From Ooceraea biroi (lineage: Eukaryota; Arthropoda; Insecta; Hymenoptera; Formicidae), in NCBI RefSeq assembly GCF_003672135.1, contig NC_039510.1, positions 12,152,001 to 12,216,000 of the forward strand: DNA of 64,000 bases, read 5' to 3'. How positions within the stretch are numbered: position 1 is the first letter of the stretch; the number at the start of each line of letters is the position of its first letter. The position numbers and the translations under genes were made by a program. Below, in pieces: positions 13,001 through 25,952 of this stretch. Below the pieces are notes generated by a model. It saw only the letters and a program-made list of their open reading frames with translations, made no database searches and was not told the origin of the DNA.

Positions 13001-13913
13001 GATTGAAGCAGCCGAGCCCGTTACTGGCGCTACCGGCACTGCAGCTTTTGTTGACGTGCATGTACACAGAGGCGGCCGATCGGCTGAATCAACCTAGCGG
13101 CGAGGAACCGCCACTACCGGACGTGGAGCCGGAAACGTTGGTTCGATCCATAGAGCGTATCTCTGCGATATTCGACAAGATCCGCAAAGGTCATCCTATG
13201 GAAGTGGAAGTGCTGTGTACGGTCCTATCAGGTGTTCTCGGAGACTTCTTCCCGCCATCAGAAATCCTGAGTAAAGTTATAGGGGAATTCCTGTCTCCGC
13301 AACAACCGCATCCGAGATTACTCTCTGCCGTTGTCTTTAAAGTAACGTAGAAAATCGAATTAACGCGATCAGCTTATGAAGATAGAGGCCGATTAATGTA
13401 ATCTGACTTGATTTTATGCCAGGTCTGTGAAAAAGCATGTACCTGCACGGAAATGGAGCTTTTGCAAGACTGGGTGGTCTTTAGTTTACCGAATTTCATT
13501 CAAAGTCTACCGATGGCGATGTCGACTTGGTGCTTATCTTGCTTCTTTATAAGCGCATCGACAAATAACTGGTTGAGAGCCTTGTATCCTTTCTCCATCG
13601 AAATAATTTTATTATTTTACACGAGAAAATAACAGTTCCTTAGCTGTAATACGATAGGTTTCCATATGTGCAATCGAGAATAGGAAAGTACGAGTACGAA
13701 GACAAGAAAATATTGTGTATAGCCGCTTCAGACTTTTATCACAAGGTACATGAAGATTTCTTAATTTCGAAACGTTACACTTGTCTCTACTCATTTTATT
13801 TGCTATGCTTTCAGTTATCTAAGGACTCTCAAAAGAAGGCGTTTGTTGAGACTTTCGAGATGGCTGCGAAAGAACCTGAAACTCCATTCAGCGACATTTT
13901 AGCCTCCTTTTAA
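4035..13913 (+). CDS. HTT: Huntingtin (complete, 15 coding exons, no polyQ)
   Basis: Huntingtin is a very large HEAT-repeat scaffold for vesicle transport, autophagy and spindle orientation. Exons: 4035-4120, 4194-4374, 4520-4798, 4872-5013, 5091-5669, 5744-6339, 6423-6736, 6822-8135, 8210-12251, 12326-12531, 12661-12835, 12925-13341, 13423-13583, 13658-13745, 13815-13913. Every junction is GT-AG and in phase, for about 2892 residues (human about 3144). Resemblance to vertebrate huntingtin runs end to end: ESDVRTVADESLNKIIRAM, LRAALWRFGLL, RVSVKSLALTCVG, YCLLDSDKIFIGFVLKQFEY, IIGIPKIIQLCDG, LILFCDY-type, PLVNSY, GWTSRSQFEE, DFFPPSE and WCLSCFFISAST. Only about 28 residues precede the first HEAT-type block, and the Gln/Pro tract is absent. 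The segment at about residues 310-500 (exon 5 end, exon 6 start) is poorly conserved, as in other huntingtins. Exon 9 is unusually large at 4042 nt. I am very sure of the identity; exon 1 is the least certain boundary. Confidence 0.97.
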
Positions 13914-14112
13914 TTAACATTGACCATAACGAACAGAATTTAGAAGAATTTAGAAGAATGAATTCACAAAGAATTAAAGTTGAACTGTAACAAAAATCGA
14001 TGTACAATCACTGATGACGCGCTGTGTCGCGCGTGCATGTATATTTGTATGTATGATGATATTTATTTTACATTATATCCCGTCAAAGAGAGAAATATGC
14101 AACTTGTTTTAC

Positions 14113-14118
14113 AATAAA
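14113..14118 (+). terminator. HTT: Poly(A) signal of huntingtin
   Basis: AATAAA lies 200 bases after the huntingtin stop and is followed by T-rich sequence. It is the first canonical signal downstream, so the 3' UTR is probably about 220 nt. Confidence 0.7.
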
Positions 14119-15100
14119 CAGTATTTTTCTTAAAATCAATTTGTGTCGATTTATAGTCCATAGATTTCCCAAATGTTTTTCGAGACAAATTCTATTTTCA
14201 GCAAAACTCATATTTGATTATCCCACGATGTTAGGAAAACATGATAAAAATGATTTTTATTTACTTTATTATTGAATTAATAGAAAAAAATAATGAATAA
14301 ATATACAATTCTAATCAATACACATTTTCGTAATTTTTCAACGGAGGTTTTATCGTTAATTTGCTGTAATATAAGTGCTCGTGTAATTTTGCTAACGTAT
14401 ATGTTGAATTTCATGAAATATTACTTTTTGAAGTAAATAAGATACCTTGAAATAAAATATTTCTTAACATTTTTTCTTCGCAATAAATATATTCTTTTTC
14501 TATTTTACTCATTTTTCAAATCGCTGTTAGTCCTTGAACGAAATTAATTTCGATTTATGCTTGTAATCACGACACACGAGTTTTATAATTTTTATCGATA
14601 TGATGATGAATATATGGTATTAAAGATCAATAAATTAATGCGAAATCATATTGCAGCACATATATGTATTAATATTTGAAAGACTTAACTGCGAATAATT
14701 ATATAATTAATTATTACAAATTTTAGTACGTATAATAAATAATGTATTTTATTAGTGATATATAGATATAGATTTAGATTCACCAATGAATTTTACATGC
14801 TAACCTGAATTTTGCAATGATAGAAACATATTCACATCGATAATACATGTCAAACTTGTGTTTTTTATAAAGCGCGTGCAATATACAATCTTCTGTATTA
14901 TTTAATTTTATTTTTCACGCATTTTTAAGCTTCCTAGTTTAAACTAAACACAAAGATATTAATCAATGTGACGAAATTCAATTTACATTCTTCGCAAAAT
15001 AAAAGTTACATACTGATGATAGTGTCATGAGCCTGGTTTGATCTTTTTCAGCAAAAGTTTGGTATCACATTGCAAAAATCTTGTTTGTTGACTTGTGCCC
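14119..15100. other. AT-rich spacer between huntingtin and the next gene
   Basis: About 1 kb of strongly AT-rich sequence with no supported coding. It should contain the promoter and 5' UTR of the gene starting at 15101. An in-frame TGA at 15089-15091 bounds that gene's coding start. Confidence 0.4.
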
Positions 15101-17102
15101 ATGCCACGCACTATGATAGACACGGTAAATTTATATTATTAAGTTATTATTCAAAAAAGCAATTATTTTTTGGTATCTTCCTCTTTATAGCTTTGACTTA
15201 AGTATAGCTGTGACTTATTTCAGGAGACTACGGAATTGTACAAGAGAGTACCCATTAATGGATACAAAGACACCGGATATCATCAAGACGAATTTTGTTC
15301 CAATTGCGGACAATACAAATATGAAGATGTATTGCGTAACGTAATAGCGGCACGTAAGAAGAAAACGAAGAGTTATGAAAAGCACTGTCCTTCGTGCCAC
15401 TGTTCGCCTGAGCGGCGAAAATTTTCTCCACCTAGTAAACCAAGGTGAAGGTACCTTCTTTTATATTGTATTTTTTTCTGAAAAATTAATGAAAATTGAA
15501 GATGGAGCAGAAATAATTAATAATTGATGATACGTATTTTATTCAGTTATTAAAATAATAATTTCTTTCAAGTATTTTATCATTAATCTTTAGTGAATAA
15601 TATTTATCTAATCGAATTAACTGTATTGTTTTCAAGGACTACTGGAAATGTGGAGGCTATGCTAAACCGATATGAACGTGCTTGTGCAGAGCCGATTAAC
15701 TCGGCCATCAAGAAGTCGCAGAGTAGTCCACTTTCGCAGAAGGTATGCTGGCACGGTTGTCAAACTAGTGTTCATCCTCGTCGCCCCAAGAGATCGTTGC
15801 AAAACCGTCGTCAACGGAGAGTTGAGATCGACAGGTGTTCGTTCAAGGTAAGAGGAGACGCAGTGAATTCAGAGTTGAATGAAGACATTGAAGGCTACTC
15901 CAACTACACGCAATCTTTACCCATCAAGAGCTCGCTAAAGAAGCATGGTCATTGCAGAGAGCCTGAGGTAATGCACGCTTTTTAATATCTAAAATTACAC
16001 ATATGTTACATTTATTCTGAAATAATATTTTTTATATTTTATTTAAAATTATATTTGAAATATAAAATATTTTAATTATAAAAAGAAGTATGGCTTATGA
16101 TACCTGCTTTATATAGATTCCAATCTAATTAGGATCCTTTAATTTATCTGATGCCTTTATCGGTTTTTAGGGATCGCCAAATGAGCAGGAATATTCGGAC
16201 GCCGACAGCGAAGTATCAACGAAGTGTATTCGTCAGTCGAGAAAATCGCGCGTGCCGAATCTTGAATCGAGACATCATTACGTCGGCGGTGACGCCGAAT
16301 ACATCGCGGAGATGAGAAACGAGAGCGACGTCGAACTTCGACAGAATGATTGCCGGACACGCGATTGCCAGGAAATGAGGAAGATAGTTCTGGAATTCGA
16401 AGATCTCGAGAGATTGAAACGAGGTGATGGTGAAGCGGCGGCGATGACGATGATGAGTGAGGATGATAAGCGGACTGAGAAGCGAAAACTTGCCTCGAGA
16501 ACGACGAAACAAGGGAAGCTCAGCGATGCTATTCCTTATCGAGTAACGAAAAAGCCATCGACGTTGATTAAAGAATCGGTTAATCAATCCGCGAAGGAGT
16601 TCGCGCTAAATGCATCCGCTCATTTGACGAAGTTAGATTTGCACACCACGAAAACTCGCATCCTGGAATCGATCGATCATGTGCTCGGTACCATGAACAA
16701 CACGAAAGTATGTATTCAATAATATACATTTTATTTAATTCATTAATTTTAATTAATTAATTACATTAATTAATAAACATTTTCGATTAACAGAATAACG
16801 CGTCGATGCAACAAGAACAAACCGAGCAAGAAACTGTCGAGAAGATATCTCGCGAACTTCAGGAAAACGGTTGGCAGTTACTGTTTAACGCTCTGACGAT
16901 TCATCGAGACACGACGGATTCCAGCAGAAGAACAGTTCGTCTGGAATGTTTGAATCATATTCGGCAACAACTTGACAAACTTTATGCTCTCGAGTTAACT
17001 TTGGACAATTGCCCTAAACTACAGTCAAGTCACGATACCTCATATGTCGAGGAAAATCAACAGTTGCAACAGTCACTGGAACAGAAGATCGTGGATTCCT
17101 GA
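15101..17102 (+). CDS. Unrecognised basic protein with an N-terminal Cys cluster (5 coding exons)
   Basis: I propose exons 15101-15124, 15224-15444, 15637-15967, 16171-16707 and 16794-17102, all GT-AG and in phase, for about 473 residues. An in-frame stop lies just upstream of ATG 15101. The N-terminus has CSNC (residues 33-36) and, after a Lys/Arg-rich helix, HCPSCHC (62-68). This spacing could form a zinc ribbon or treble clef (inference). Exon 3 adds CWHGC and a very basic Arg-rich run. The middle is charged and low in hydrophobics, with an RKSRVPN basic motif and acidic segments. The last exon is Gln/Glu-rich and probably coiled coil (EQETVEKISRELQENGW, then LNHIRQQLDKLYALEL). There is no signal peptide or membrane segment. 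An internal donor-like site after 15846 could give a shorter exon 3. I do not recognise the family. Confidence 0.65.
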
Positions 17103-20100
17103 ACTTGCCGGAAGCTTGCACACACTTTTTTTTTCTTTAAGCACTGCAACAAATTTTTCGGATCCATGCAGTGCGTAAATCTTGGAAAAAGAAGATTCAT
17201 ACACATCGCAGATGTCTGCAGAATGTTGCAAGATAAAATCACCGCAAGCATGTAATGATTGAAGCATCAAACGTAACATGAACAAAAGTATATAAATGTA
17301 CGTTTTATCAAAATGTTAAACACACGCTACGAATGCACTTAAGATAAATATAAGAAATTTTATAAACATCACTTCTTAGTAATTTTATAGATATTAAATC
17401 AATGTCGATTTGTAACACTCGTGTTATTATTACACTTATGTGTAAATTTCAAAGTTAAATTTCAGGACTGGCCATTTAATTCTGCGGATCAAGATTTAAT
17501 TGGTAGCAATAGCTTTATTGTTGAAACGTTTCGAATACATCGGAGTACATAACTACTCGTCTCTAACTTTCTCCCGCTCTCAAGCTAAACAAGGTATGTG
17601 TAATATTAAATTGTTTCCGTTCGGTACATACGAGTCCTCCTTGCGAAAGGTGTGCTGAATTTTCATTATGTATAATATATATGTATATATATATATGTAC
17701 TTTAGGCTCTTTGCATTTGCTAGGCATGTATACTCGATATACATACATATACATGTATATATTTTTGCCGAAAGAAATGTGTATATATATATAATATATA
17801 TTTAGATATATCTATAAATATATATATATATAATATTTTTATATGCGACATTGGTAGAACAATTATTTACATAACGTCGTAATAAATAAGCTATGACTAG
17901 ATATATATTGACGCGTTAGGATACACTTCTGGAAACTCGAGTAACGATGGAAAAAGACATAAGTCGGAAAGATCCCCACACACGCACACACATTTCTCTC
18001 TTGTATGGTATAATATTTGTCGCGCCAAACTAAAGAAGAAAGCTTGAAAATATCACTTACGAGAACGAAGCAGTTACAAGTTGCATGAACAAACTACAAA
18101 GTAGCGTAGTTATATGTCACTTATCAGTGGCAGCCGATGTCGTTGTATTCGTTGTACATCTACTTTCTTTCTTTAAGCTACTAAGTATACAGTTTTAAAT
18201 CTTACATATCTATGTAGGTGTCTGCATACTCGTTATATTATATATTTACGATATACTTTCCGCAGCTGCCACTGCTAGCTGTGACTGCAACGGACTGCAA
18301 CGAAGACTGCAGCGGAATCGAGACGAGAGAAGCGATCGCAGATCGGGGATCTGATAAGTGTATAACGAAATAGAAGTCACAATACAGGGTTCTCTCCTCG
18401 CGATTACAGGTACACAAACGTATTCGACGAACTTACGCGACGAAGACTGGGATAATACTGCAGGTAGAGGAGACGGCTGTAAACTCGTAAACTTAATTAA
18501 TTAGTCAGGTAATGTCGGTAACGATCTAAGTACACAATGTCGTGATATAAAATCTACACTTATACCAGTCAACAACAAGATTACGCCTGACTTCCGCTAC
18601 ACCGACGCCCTGTTTCTACCTCGCGTTTTATATACGTATCGTTAGCGTTATATCGATAACATTACTGTTTATTAATCGTTATCTCCTGCCCGTTACATTT
18701 TATACAAGAGTACCCAATAAAATTGCGCGCGTGCACGCAAATGTAGGGTAGATACGTCGGTCTGCCCATGCGATCCTCCAGGAACCGTTGGACATAACAG
18801 GACATCGTCAAAGGACGGGCGCAGTTTTATATACGGAATCACAATTATGAGAGACATCTAGAAAGGACTATTATTGACTTCGATTACACGCTATTAAGGA
18901 CACCCTCGAATTGATCGACGTTCTCACGCGACTGAGCTGAAAGAAGGACGCGCCTCTTCTCGCGCTTCTTCTTTTTTTTTCTTTAATCCTACTAATAATT
19001 GCCACAGATGAATTGACTCTAATAACACCGGTTCCCGAACGATCGACGGCGTTCAGCCGGAGAGAAATTCAGCTACGGTAGAAGGTTGCCGGAAATTAGA
19101 CAGACAAACTCCTAACAGGTCTTACGTTCCATTCGTTGATGCTTAAGATGCGGACCTGCTGTGTCGCGCGACTTTCTTCTCGCAAGGGGCGGATTTAAAA
19201 CCAGGACTTGAAGCTTGTTCCTTAAATCTTTCTCCTGAAAGATAAACTAACTCTTTAATAGCACAACAATTATTTTCACGTAAAATTTTATCATCACTGC
19301 TTGAAAAATCTAACGTGACGCAATGAAATATCTTTGAGAGATCAAAATCGGAATTTCTGATCTTCCTTAAATGCGGCCCCCTGATTTCCCTTTGCTTCTG
19401 AGAAGTTTACAAAGTTCGATGTATCTTCCCGAATTACGTCAATGATGCCGCAATATATATCCGTGGGATCGATAGCGAGACTGGTCCGCTCAATGAAGGT
19501 CTAAGGCGCCTCACTGTCGAACGGCGCTTCCTAAAATCCTGGAAGCCGTGCGTCGATGCGTTCGATACTGAGAGATTGCATAATAACAATGTACTTTCGG
19601 TCTCAGGTCAATTGTTCAATCAGATAGGACGACTGGAAATCGTCCACCCGGTTACTTCGTCATCAGCAGCGAACGCATCGCAATGATGTATAATATTCAT
19701 ATGCGTATCTGCATCGTTCTAACGCGCTAACAGTAACGGATAAACGTAGTGAACAAACACGTTGAACGTTCAAATAGTCATACGGTTTCTAAAGCTGTCG
19801 CATTGTTATATTATATAATATTTATTAATCACACACTAAAGCGTCTGCGCGATCCTTGCGATCTCTTACGGATCGCGTATCCGTTCCGATTTAAAAAAAA
19901 AAGATGTGTGTTAACATTTTTAGTAAGACGAGCATCGACGGACTATTTTCGCAAGAAATTATAAGAAAACAAATTATATATGAAAAAACATTTATAAATT
20001 TACAACAAATATACGTAACATTCTTGTTAATTTAGTCCCGTTTGTTCTATCATTGAACTTTTTCATTAAACATTCTCGAGTTTATGTCGACATTTCCAAC

Positions 20101-22265
20101 ATATTTAACGCTAATCTTTATATATATAAATGTGATATTATATATTTTTCTTTTCGCATTGAAATAAGAAATAATAATTGAATAAGATTGAAAGATGCTA
20201 ATTGTTTCATAAGATCTGAAAGAGAGAAATTATCGACATTAACTCAACATTTCACAATTTGCAATTTATAATGTATAAATCGATGCCAATAATCATCTAG
20301 AATAGAAAAGCGGATTGAGGATAGATTGGTCAGTGAAGTTCATCATCGAAGTTAAATGGCATTCCGCTGCCATTGGCAATTTCCAACGGTTTTTCTGCGA
20401 AAATTCCGTCGTGCGATGAACTCATCATCGATACCGATTCCATCGCGCTCGAAAGATCAAAGGATCCCGGAAGCGGAGGTACGGAGCATCGTGAAGCATC
20501 GATGTTCCTCTCGCTAGCGTTGATTGACTTTCTATCGATTGTATGTGATCCCGTGATCGAAAAATCGGTCTCAAGGAACGCGCAGTAATATAGTGTCGGT
20601 TGTAAATACTTTCATCGGATAAGGCTGCGTTAATTATTGTCTCTTCCAACGCTCATTCATCTTCGTTAAAAAACCAACTCCTTCTCCCCCCCCCCCCAAC
20701 CAACGTGATTCGTTTTTTTGGTCACGAATGAAATTTCGCTTGCTTCTCCGTTCTGCGCGAATTTCCAGCTACGTTTCCCGTTATACAAGGTTTAATCCAT
20801 TCGTTTATTTTCCGTGCAGACTTCAAAGTGATTTTATTTTTAGGAAAAAGATAGTTTCAGAGAAAGATGATTTCACGCTCGCACTCACGCTAACGATCTC
20901 CTTTGATCTCGCGAAATTTTCGTTTCTTCTCTGGCCGTTCGAACGCTCAGCAGCGTTTCAACAGAATCAAAATTCAATGAATTATACCTTAATAAAAGAT
21001 TGTTTCGTATTTCTGAGCACATAGAAACATCCTTCTTCATCGCGCACGTCACAGCGTAACGCGCGTTACGATATGTTTCACGAAAATGCATTTAAAAGAA
21101 TATAAGTATTTCGAGTATATTGTAACTCGCGATGGATTCTTATCGAGAATATAAAGATCGCGCTTAATGTTGTGACAATTCCAAAAAAAGCTGATGCGCA
21201 TTCGATTTTTCGCATATTAAAATTTTACATTTCTATAATAATTATAATATTCTTCTATAGAAACTTGAACAAACTTAAATCTCTCAATGTTCGCGTAGCA
21301 TCGTTAACAATCTTAACATTTAGCCGCAGACATGACATTCCTAAGTTCTATTCTAACAAGCCGTTTTTCTACTGTCTAATTTTAAAATCTATTGTTACGG
21401 AATATAAAACAATATCAATTGTCAAGACGCATTCTTCTCATGGTACTCAGGCATTTGCACAATATGGCCGTATAAAATGTATCAATGTTTTCCATCACCT
21501 CGAATAAGGTTCGCGCGACGTGCAACGTAGTCTGTGGCTAAGAGTTAAGATTTGAAAGTTTGGAGCTCCGTAACGATGAATTTGATGCTGATTTAATTTC
21601 TGATTTGAGCGAATAATCAAACTGATACCGCCAATACGTGCAACATTCATATTATATAATAACCACACTTTAATAGTAATAATCGTATTGTCTGGCCGAG
21701 AACTTCCAATCGAGAAAGTCTCAATTAATTACATTACTTAAAAGCGAAAAACAATTGCAACTTTCCCGGTACTTTTGCTCGATTCAGAGAAACCTTCGCA
21801 ATTCGCGTTTCATCGATTGGATTTATGATCGAACGGAAGCAAGCAAAATACTCGTTCGTCACATTTGACGGCGACAATAGGATCCAATGCCTGTGTACTC
21901 ACGTGTGCACGAGCACGTATTGTCTGAATTCTCTACAACAGCCCAAGAAAGAAAGAAAGCTCAACGACAAGCTCGTTGCTCTTATCTAAAGCCTCGTGCG
22001 TCCGCTTCAATTCGACGATGAGCTAAAGTCATACTTCTTCCGACATGCAACTAGCTCCTAAACTCTCTTCCGTCCCTCGCTGTTCTTGTCATCGTGTGGA
22101 CGAAGGGGGAGGGAATGTTTGAACAAAGTCGCTGGAGCGTTCATGACGATCGTGCGTCATTGTTCACGATCCAATCGAGCGAGACGGTGACGCCTTGCTC
22201 CGGGCAATTGTTAAGCGTTTTGAGCAAAGCAAAAATAGGAAACGAGCGAGAATTGCAGATTTGCA
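17103..22265. other. Long non-coding stretch: 3' UTR of the upstream gene, then probable 3' UTR of the exchanger
   Basis: This is a convergent intergenic region. A weak ATTAAA at 17393-17398 may end the plus-strand gene. TTTATT motifs at about 17514 and near 20804 and 20832 read as AATAAA on the minus strand and could end a long 3' UTR of the exchanger gene that stops at 22266. The region holds a TA-rich simple repeat (about 17670-17850) and a poly-C run near 20686-20698. Open frames such as 19749-19964 and 20373-20588 have no recognisable product. Confidence 0.35.
17670..17850. repeat. TA-rich simple repeat
   Basis: Blocks of (TA)n interrupted by G/C (atatatgtatat, tatatatataat) occupy most of this interval. 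It is a typical dinucleotide microsatellite. Confidence 0.8.
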
Positions 22266-25200
22266 TTAAAAATCGCTGGTGCATACGTCGGGATTCATCT
22301 CGCCGAAGATATTCAGCTCATAGAGCGACGCGAACATGATGAATACCAAGTACCAGATCATCAGAACGATACCATACCGACGGTCCAGTTTCCAGCCATT
22401 CAGATGCGTCGCTAGCACCAGGAATATAACCGTCGATAGCAGAGAAAAAGTCGAGTACGTCAAACCTGATAAGTACGGAAAATTGTGTAAGCGACTCAGA
22501 CTTATGTAATGCATATATCATAATCATATCAATATTTCTATATGATTAATTACCTTAATTAAAAACCTGATAAATAATAAAATAAATTCGCAAAAGCTAG
22601 ATAGATAGTCTTGCCTACCTCTGCTGGTGACGTTCACGTGCGAACCGGGCTGTATCATAGCGGTTTGTATGAACCACGGGAGACCGAGGCACACCAGGAT
22701 GTCGAAGACGTTGCTGCCCACGGCATTGCTCACTGCCATGTCACCGAGACCTTCCTTTATAACTGCTAAAGAGGATAGAGCATCCGGTACGCTCACGCCG
22801 GCGGCAACGAAGGTCAGCCCCAGCACAGTATCAGGAATGCCCAGAGTACTTCCTGTAAAGTAATCATTTTGTTAACATTGAGTCTAAAGGCAAGAGATTG
22901 CATTCGGACGTGACCTATGATAACGTTACCTATGATCGTAATCATCCACACCATTAGGTAACTGTAGAAACTGATCCAAATCATCGATATACAGAAGGTG
23001 AAAGGATACCAGCTCCGCCATTTCTCCTGTCGACAATCCGGCATCGTCACGCGACACATAAAGTGGATGGGATACACGAGGCCCCAAGTGAACAGAGTCC
23101 ATTTGCTTCCGTCCGTCGGCTTCACGAGAGGTGACACTCCATTGGGATCGGGCTCCTTTGCCTTGTAATATTCAGGCTGCCTCGGTGCTGCCGGCTGCTC
23201 GGTTGTAGTTTCTCGAACACCATTTCCTGAAGGAGAGAGGGTAACATTTTTAGACTTCGAGAAAGACACGAAAAAGCTAGATAAGAATTAAGAGAAGGAA
23301 TGAGAGTAAAAATAGCTGATGAAAAAATTGACGTTTACCTTCCTGATTCTTAATTTGTTCGGTGGTCGGCGAGTTGGGACCGGTGTAGGATAATCGATCC
23401 TCTTGCAAAGATCTGTAACTCACTAGGGCGCTCTCTTCAGCAGGCTCGTCGTCCTTTGGCAAGAATGGTATGTTATATGACTTCGCCCAACGTTCCAATT
23501 TAACATTAAATGCGAGCACCACGCAGTAAACTCCGTACATGATTAACATAAACAGGGCCTCCGGCCTGTAAAGTTAAAATTTTTTTCCTATGTATGCGTG
23601 TGTGTTTATGTGTGTCAGTTTGCTCAGATCTCGTAGCAACTTTAATCAAGTGCAATTGAGTTCAATGAAACGCTTACCAAGATATATACTCGTTATAAAT
23701 CGTGCCGAGCATCACGAGGATCGAAACAGCGTAGAAAAAACAATCTCGACAAAGGGGCCACCAATTCAGCTTAAAGGCCGTCGCAGTGCATAATCCACAG
23801 ATCGCTATAACGAACATTATGTTAAAAACGGCGCTACCAATAACGCCACTTACCTGGAACAGATAAAAAAGGATTTAATAATAACAAGAATTTGTTTACG
23901 TCGCTAATTATAAGCAGAGACGCGGTAATGTACGGTTCGTCTGTGGGCAAGAGATTCATGTAGTTCTAGACTCGAGCTAAAATCGAGATAAAATTTTAGC
24001 TATAAGCTAAAATCGAATCGCTAGACTTCAGTTTTACGATTACAAAACAATCTGCTAGTCCACGTACGCGTTATGTAATATTTTTCATTCGCGCTTAATT
24101 CGCGTTTCGTGAGATTTGAACGCAGCGGAGCGTGTGTATCACGATTAGAAAATTACTATTCTACTCACTCCGATATCATCCTTGGCGAAGAATACGCCAA
24201 TAATCACCGTTGCCAATTCTGGTGCGGAAGAACCAGCTGCCATAAAAGTAGCTCCCGCGACATCAGGAGACAGTCTCAATTCTGGAAAAGAAAGAAATGT
24301 TAATGTTTATGTCATGGCATCAAGTAAATCATCCTTTAATTCAAAATAGAATGGACAAATCTGGATCAGTCGATACATTGGAGACCTGGAAACAAGGACC
24401 TTTAATCTCTATTTTCAATCTCAATCTTCAACATTAACCGCGCTGTAATAACGGATAATTTAATGACGAATGTAACGGCATATCGGTTTGTGGAACGAGA
24501 TAGAAATATAATCTCCTTACGTAAAACTGGCTATCCCCGCGTAACGTTAGAACTAGACATACAAGATTATTGTCTTACAGTTGAGAGAATTTAGTAAACA
24601 AAATGCTAAACCAATACTAACAATTCAATAACAAATTTATATTAGAATCCTTGTCGATAAAATCTAACGTGACAGAGCAAATATTAAAAATGTACAAAAG
24701 TATTCAAACAATTACAGTTTAAATAATACAACGACATTTGCATTTAAATCTGAGTGACAGAACTGTAGATTGGTTGTCCGACGTTGGACGATTTTTGTCG
24801 ATCCGTTATTATTGGATGTTTTTCAATTTCTTTCTCTACAATGTTGTTGAATTATTATTAAACACCAAATTTGTTACCTCTCTTCAGGTATGCAAAAAAA
24901 CATGTTTTTGACTTGAATTCAGAATTTATCTACAAGAAATCCTCACCTTCGCAGATTCTGTCCAGACTTGAGACAAAGTAATCGTCGCACACGATAGCAA
25001 GACCTAGGAACGTATAAATGGCAACCAGAATGTGTAGTATTAGTCCGCCGCTTTTCCTAGTTTTGGGACCCATCAACGGTCGCGGGAATTGTTCTATAGC
25101 GGGCGCCGAACAATTCGGTCTTCGAGGTCTTAGAGTTACGACCGAACTGGTTGTGGTCGTAATCGAAGCGATCTGCGAACATTGCGAGAAAGGACATTAG

Positions 25201-25952
25201 GAAAATTTACTCATCATTGATATAATTGATATAATTTACGCTAAGCTTAATTATTACTGATCGATTAAATTGCAAAGTCAAAAGTCAATCATTTATATAT
25301 TGATAATTATTCGGAGATGATTTAGTCGCGTGCAATTTTTCGTGTTGCGTGTAAGTCATGATATAAGATCGACACGTCAATCCGCAGTGCTATCTGATGG
25401 ATCGCACCTGACGCAGGTGTTGCGCAACTCGTACCATGCATCACGTATCACGTTGCACGGCGTGATATTCAGTTCTAATCCGAACAATGATCTCGTTTTC
25501 TCGAGGCATTACGAGATGTCCACCTGCGCCACATGATATACAGGGTGCTCGCGAAGCGGCAGACTCACCGTTGTGCTTAATGTAATGTTGGTTTGGTCTT
25601 GCTTCGGCGTGGAGGTCTGGTTGCCCTTCGACGACTCGCCCTTTGAGGCTTTCCTTTGGATCAATTGGACCGTATTCTTCAGTTTCTCGAATAGTCTGGC
25701 CGTTGCCGCCGTCGATGTCTTTATTTTCTCGGTCGATGTTTCCGCTTCCGACTCCGATGACCAGCCTTCTTCATACTGCACGGAAGTCAAAGATATCATC
25801 GTTGTTGTGTCGGGCGAGGTAATGTTCGCGGAGGCGACGTAGTGCACGAGGACGTAAATTAGGAAGAGGCCGAGTCGCAGGGGCCATCTCCGATGACGCG
25901 CCTGCAGATTACGTGGCCTGCATCTCATTGTCTGCAACTGGAACGAGAGCAT
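22266..25952 (-). CDS. K+-dependent Na+/Ca2+ exchanger, SLC24/NCKX family (CG1090/NCKX3-4-like)
   Basis: This is a plasma-membrane antiporter expected to extrude Ca2+ and K+ in exchange for Na+. Exons in coding order: 25569-25952, 24947-25172, 24169-24281, 23678-23853, 23339-23565, 22930-23226, 22619-22852, 22266-22465. All are GT-AG and in phase, for about 618 residues. An N-terminal hydrophobic segment (LRLGLFLIYVLVHYVASA) fits the cleaved signal peptide typical of NCKX, followed by a Ser/Thr-rich extracellular stretch with NxT sites. The alpha-1 repeat is GATFMAAGSSAPEL (about 213-226, acidic ligand E225). The alpha-2 repeat is GLTFVAAGVSVPDAL (about 486-500, acidic ligand D498), followed by GDMAVSNAVGSNVFDI. 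A cytoplasmic loop of roughly 120-150 residues, with KDDEPAEES and a Pro-rich part, separates the two halves. CDDYFVSSL and NCSAPA resemble NCKX3/4-type proteins more than NCKX1/2. Start: ATG 25952 follows an in-frame stop, but ATG 25928 just after a possible ttgcag acceptor may be the real one. Confidence 0.93.

Noticed and set aside
20373..20588. 71-codon frame in the region between the convergent genes
   Set aside because: Probably inside the exchanger's 3' UTR; no homology and no splice sites.
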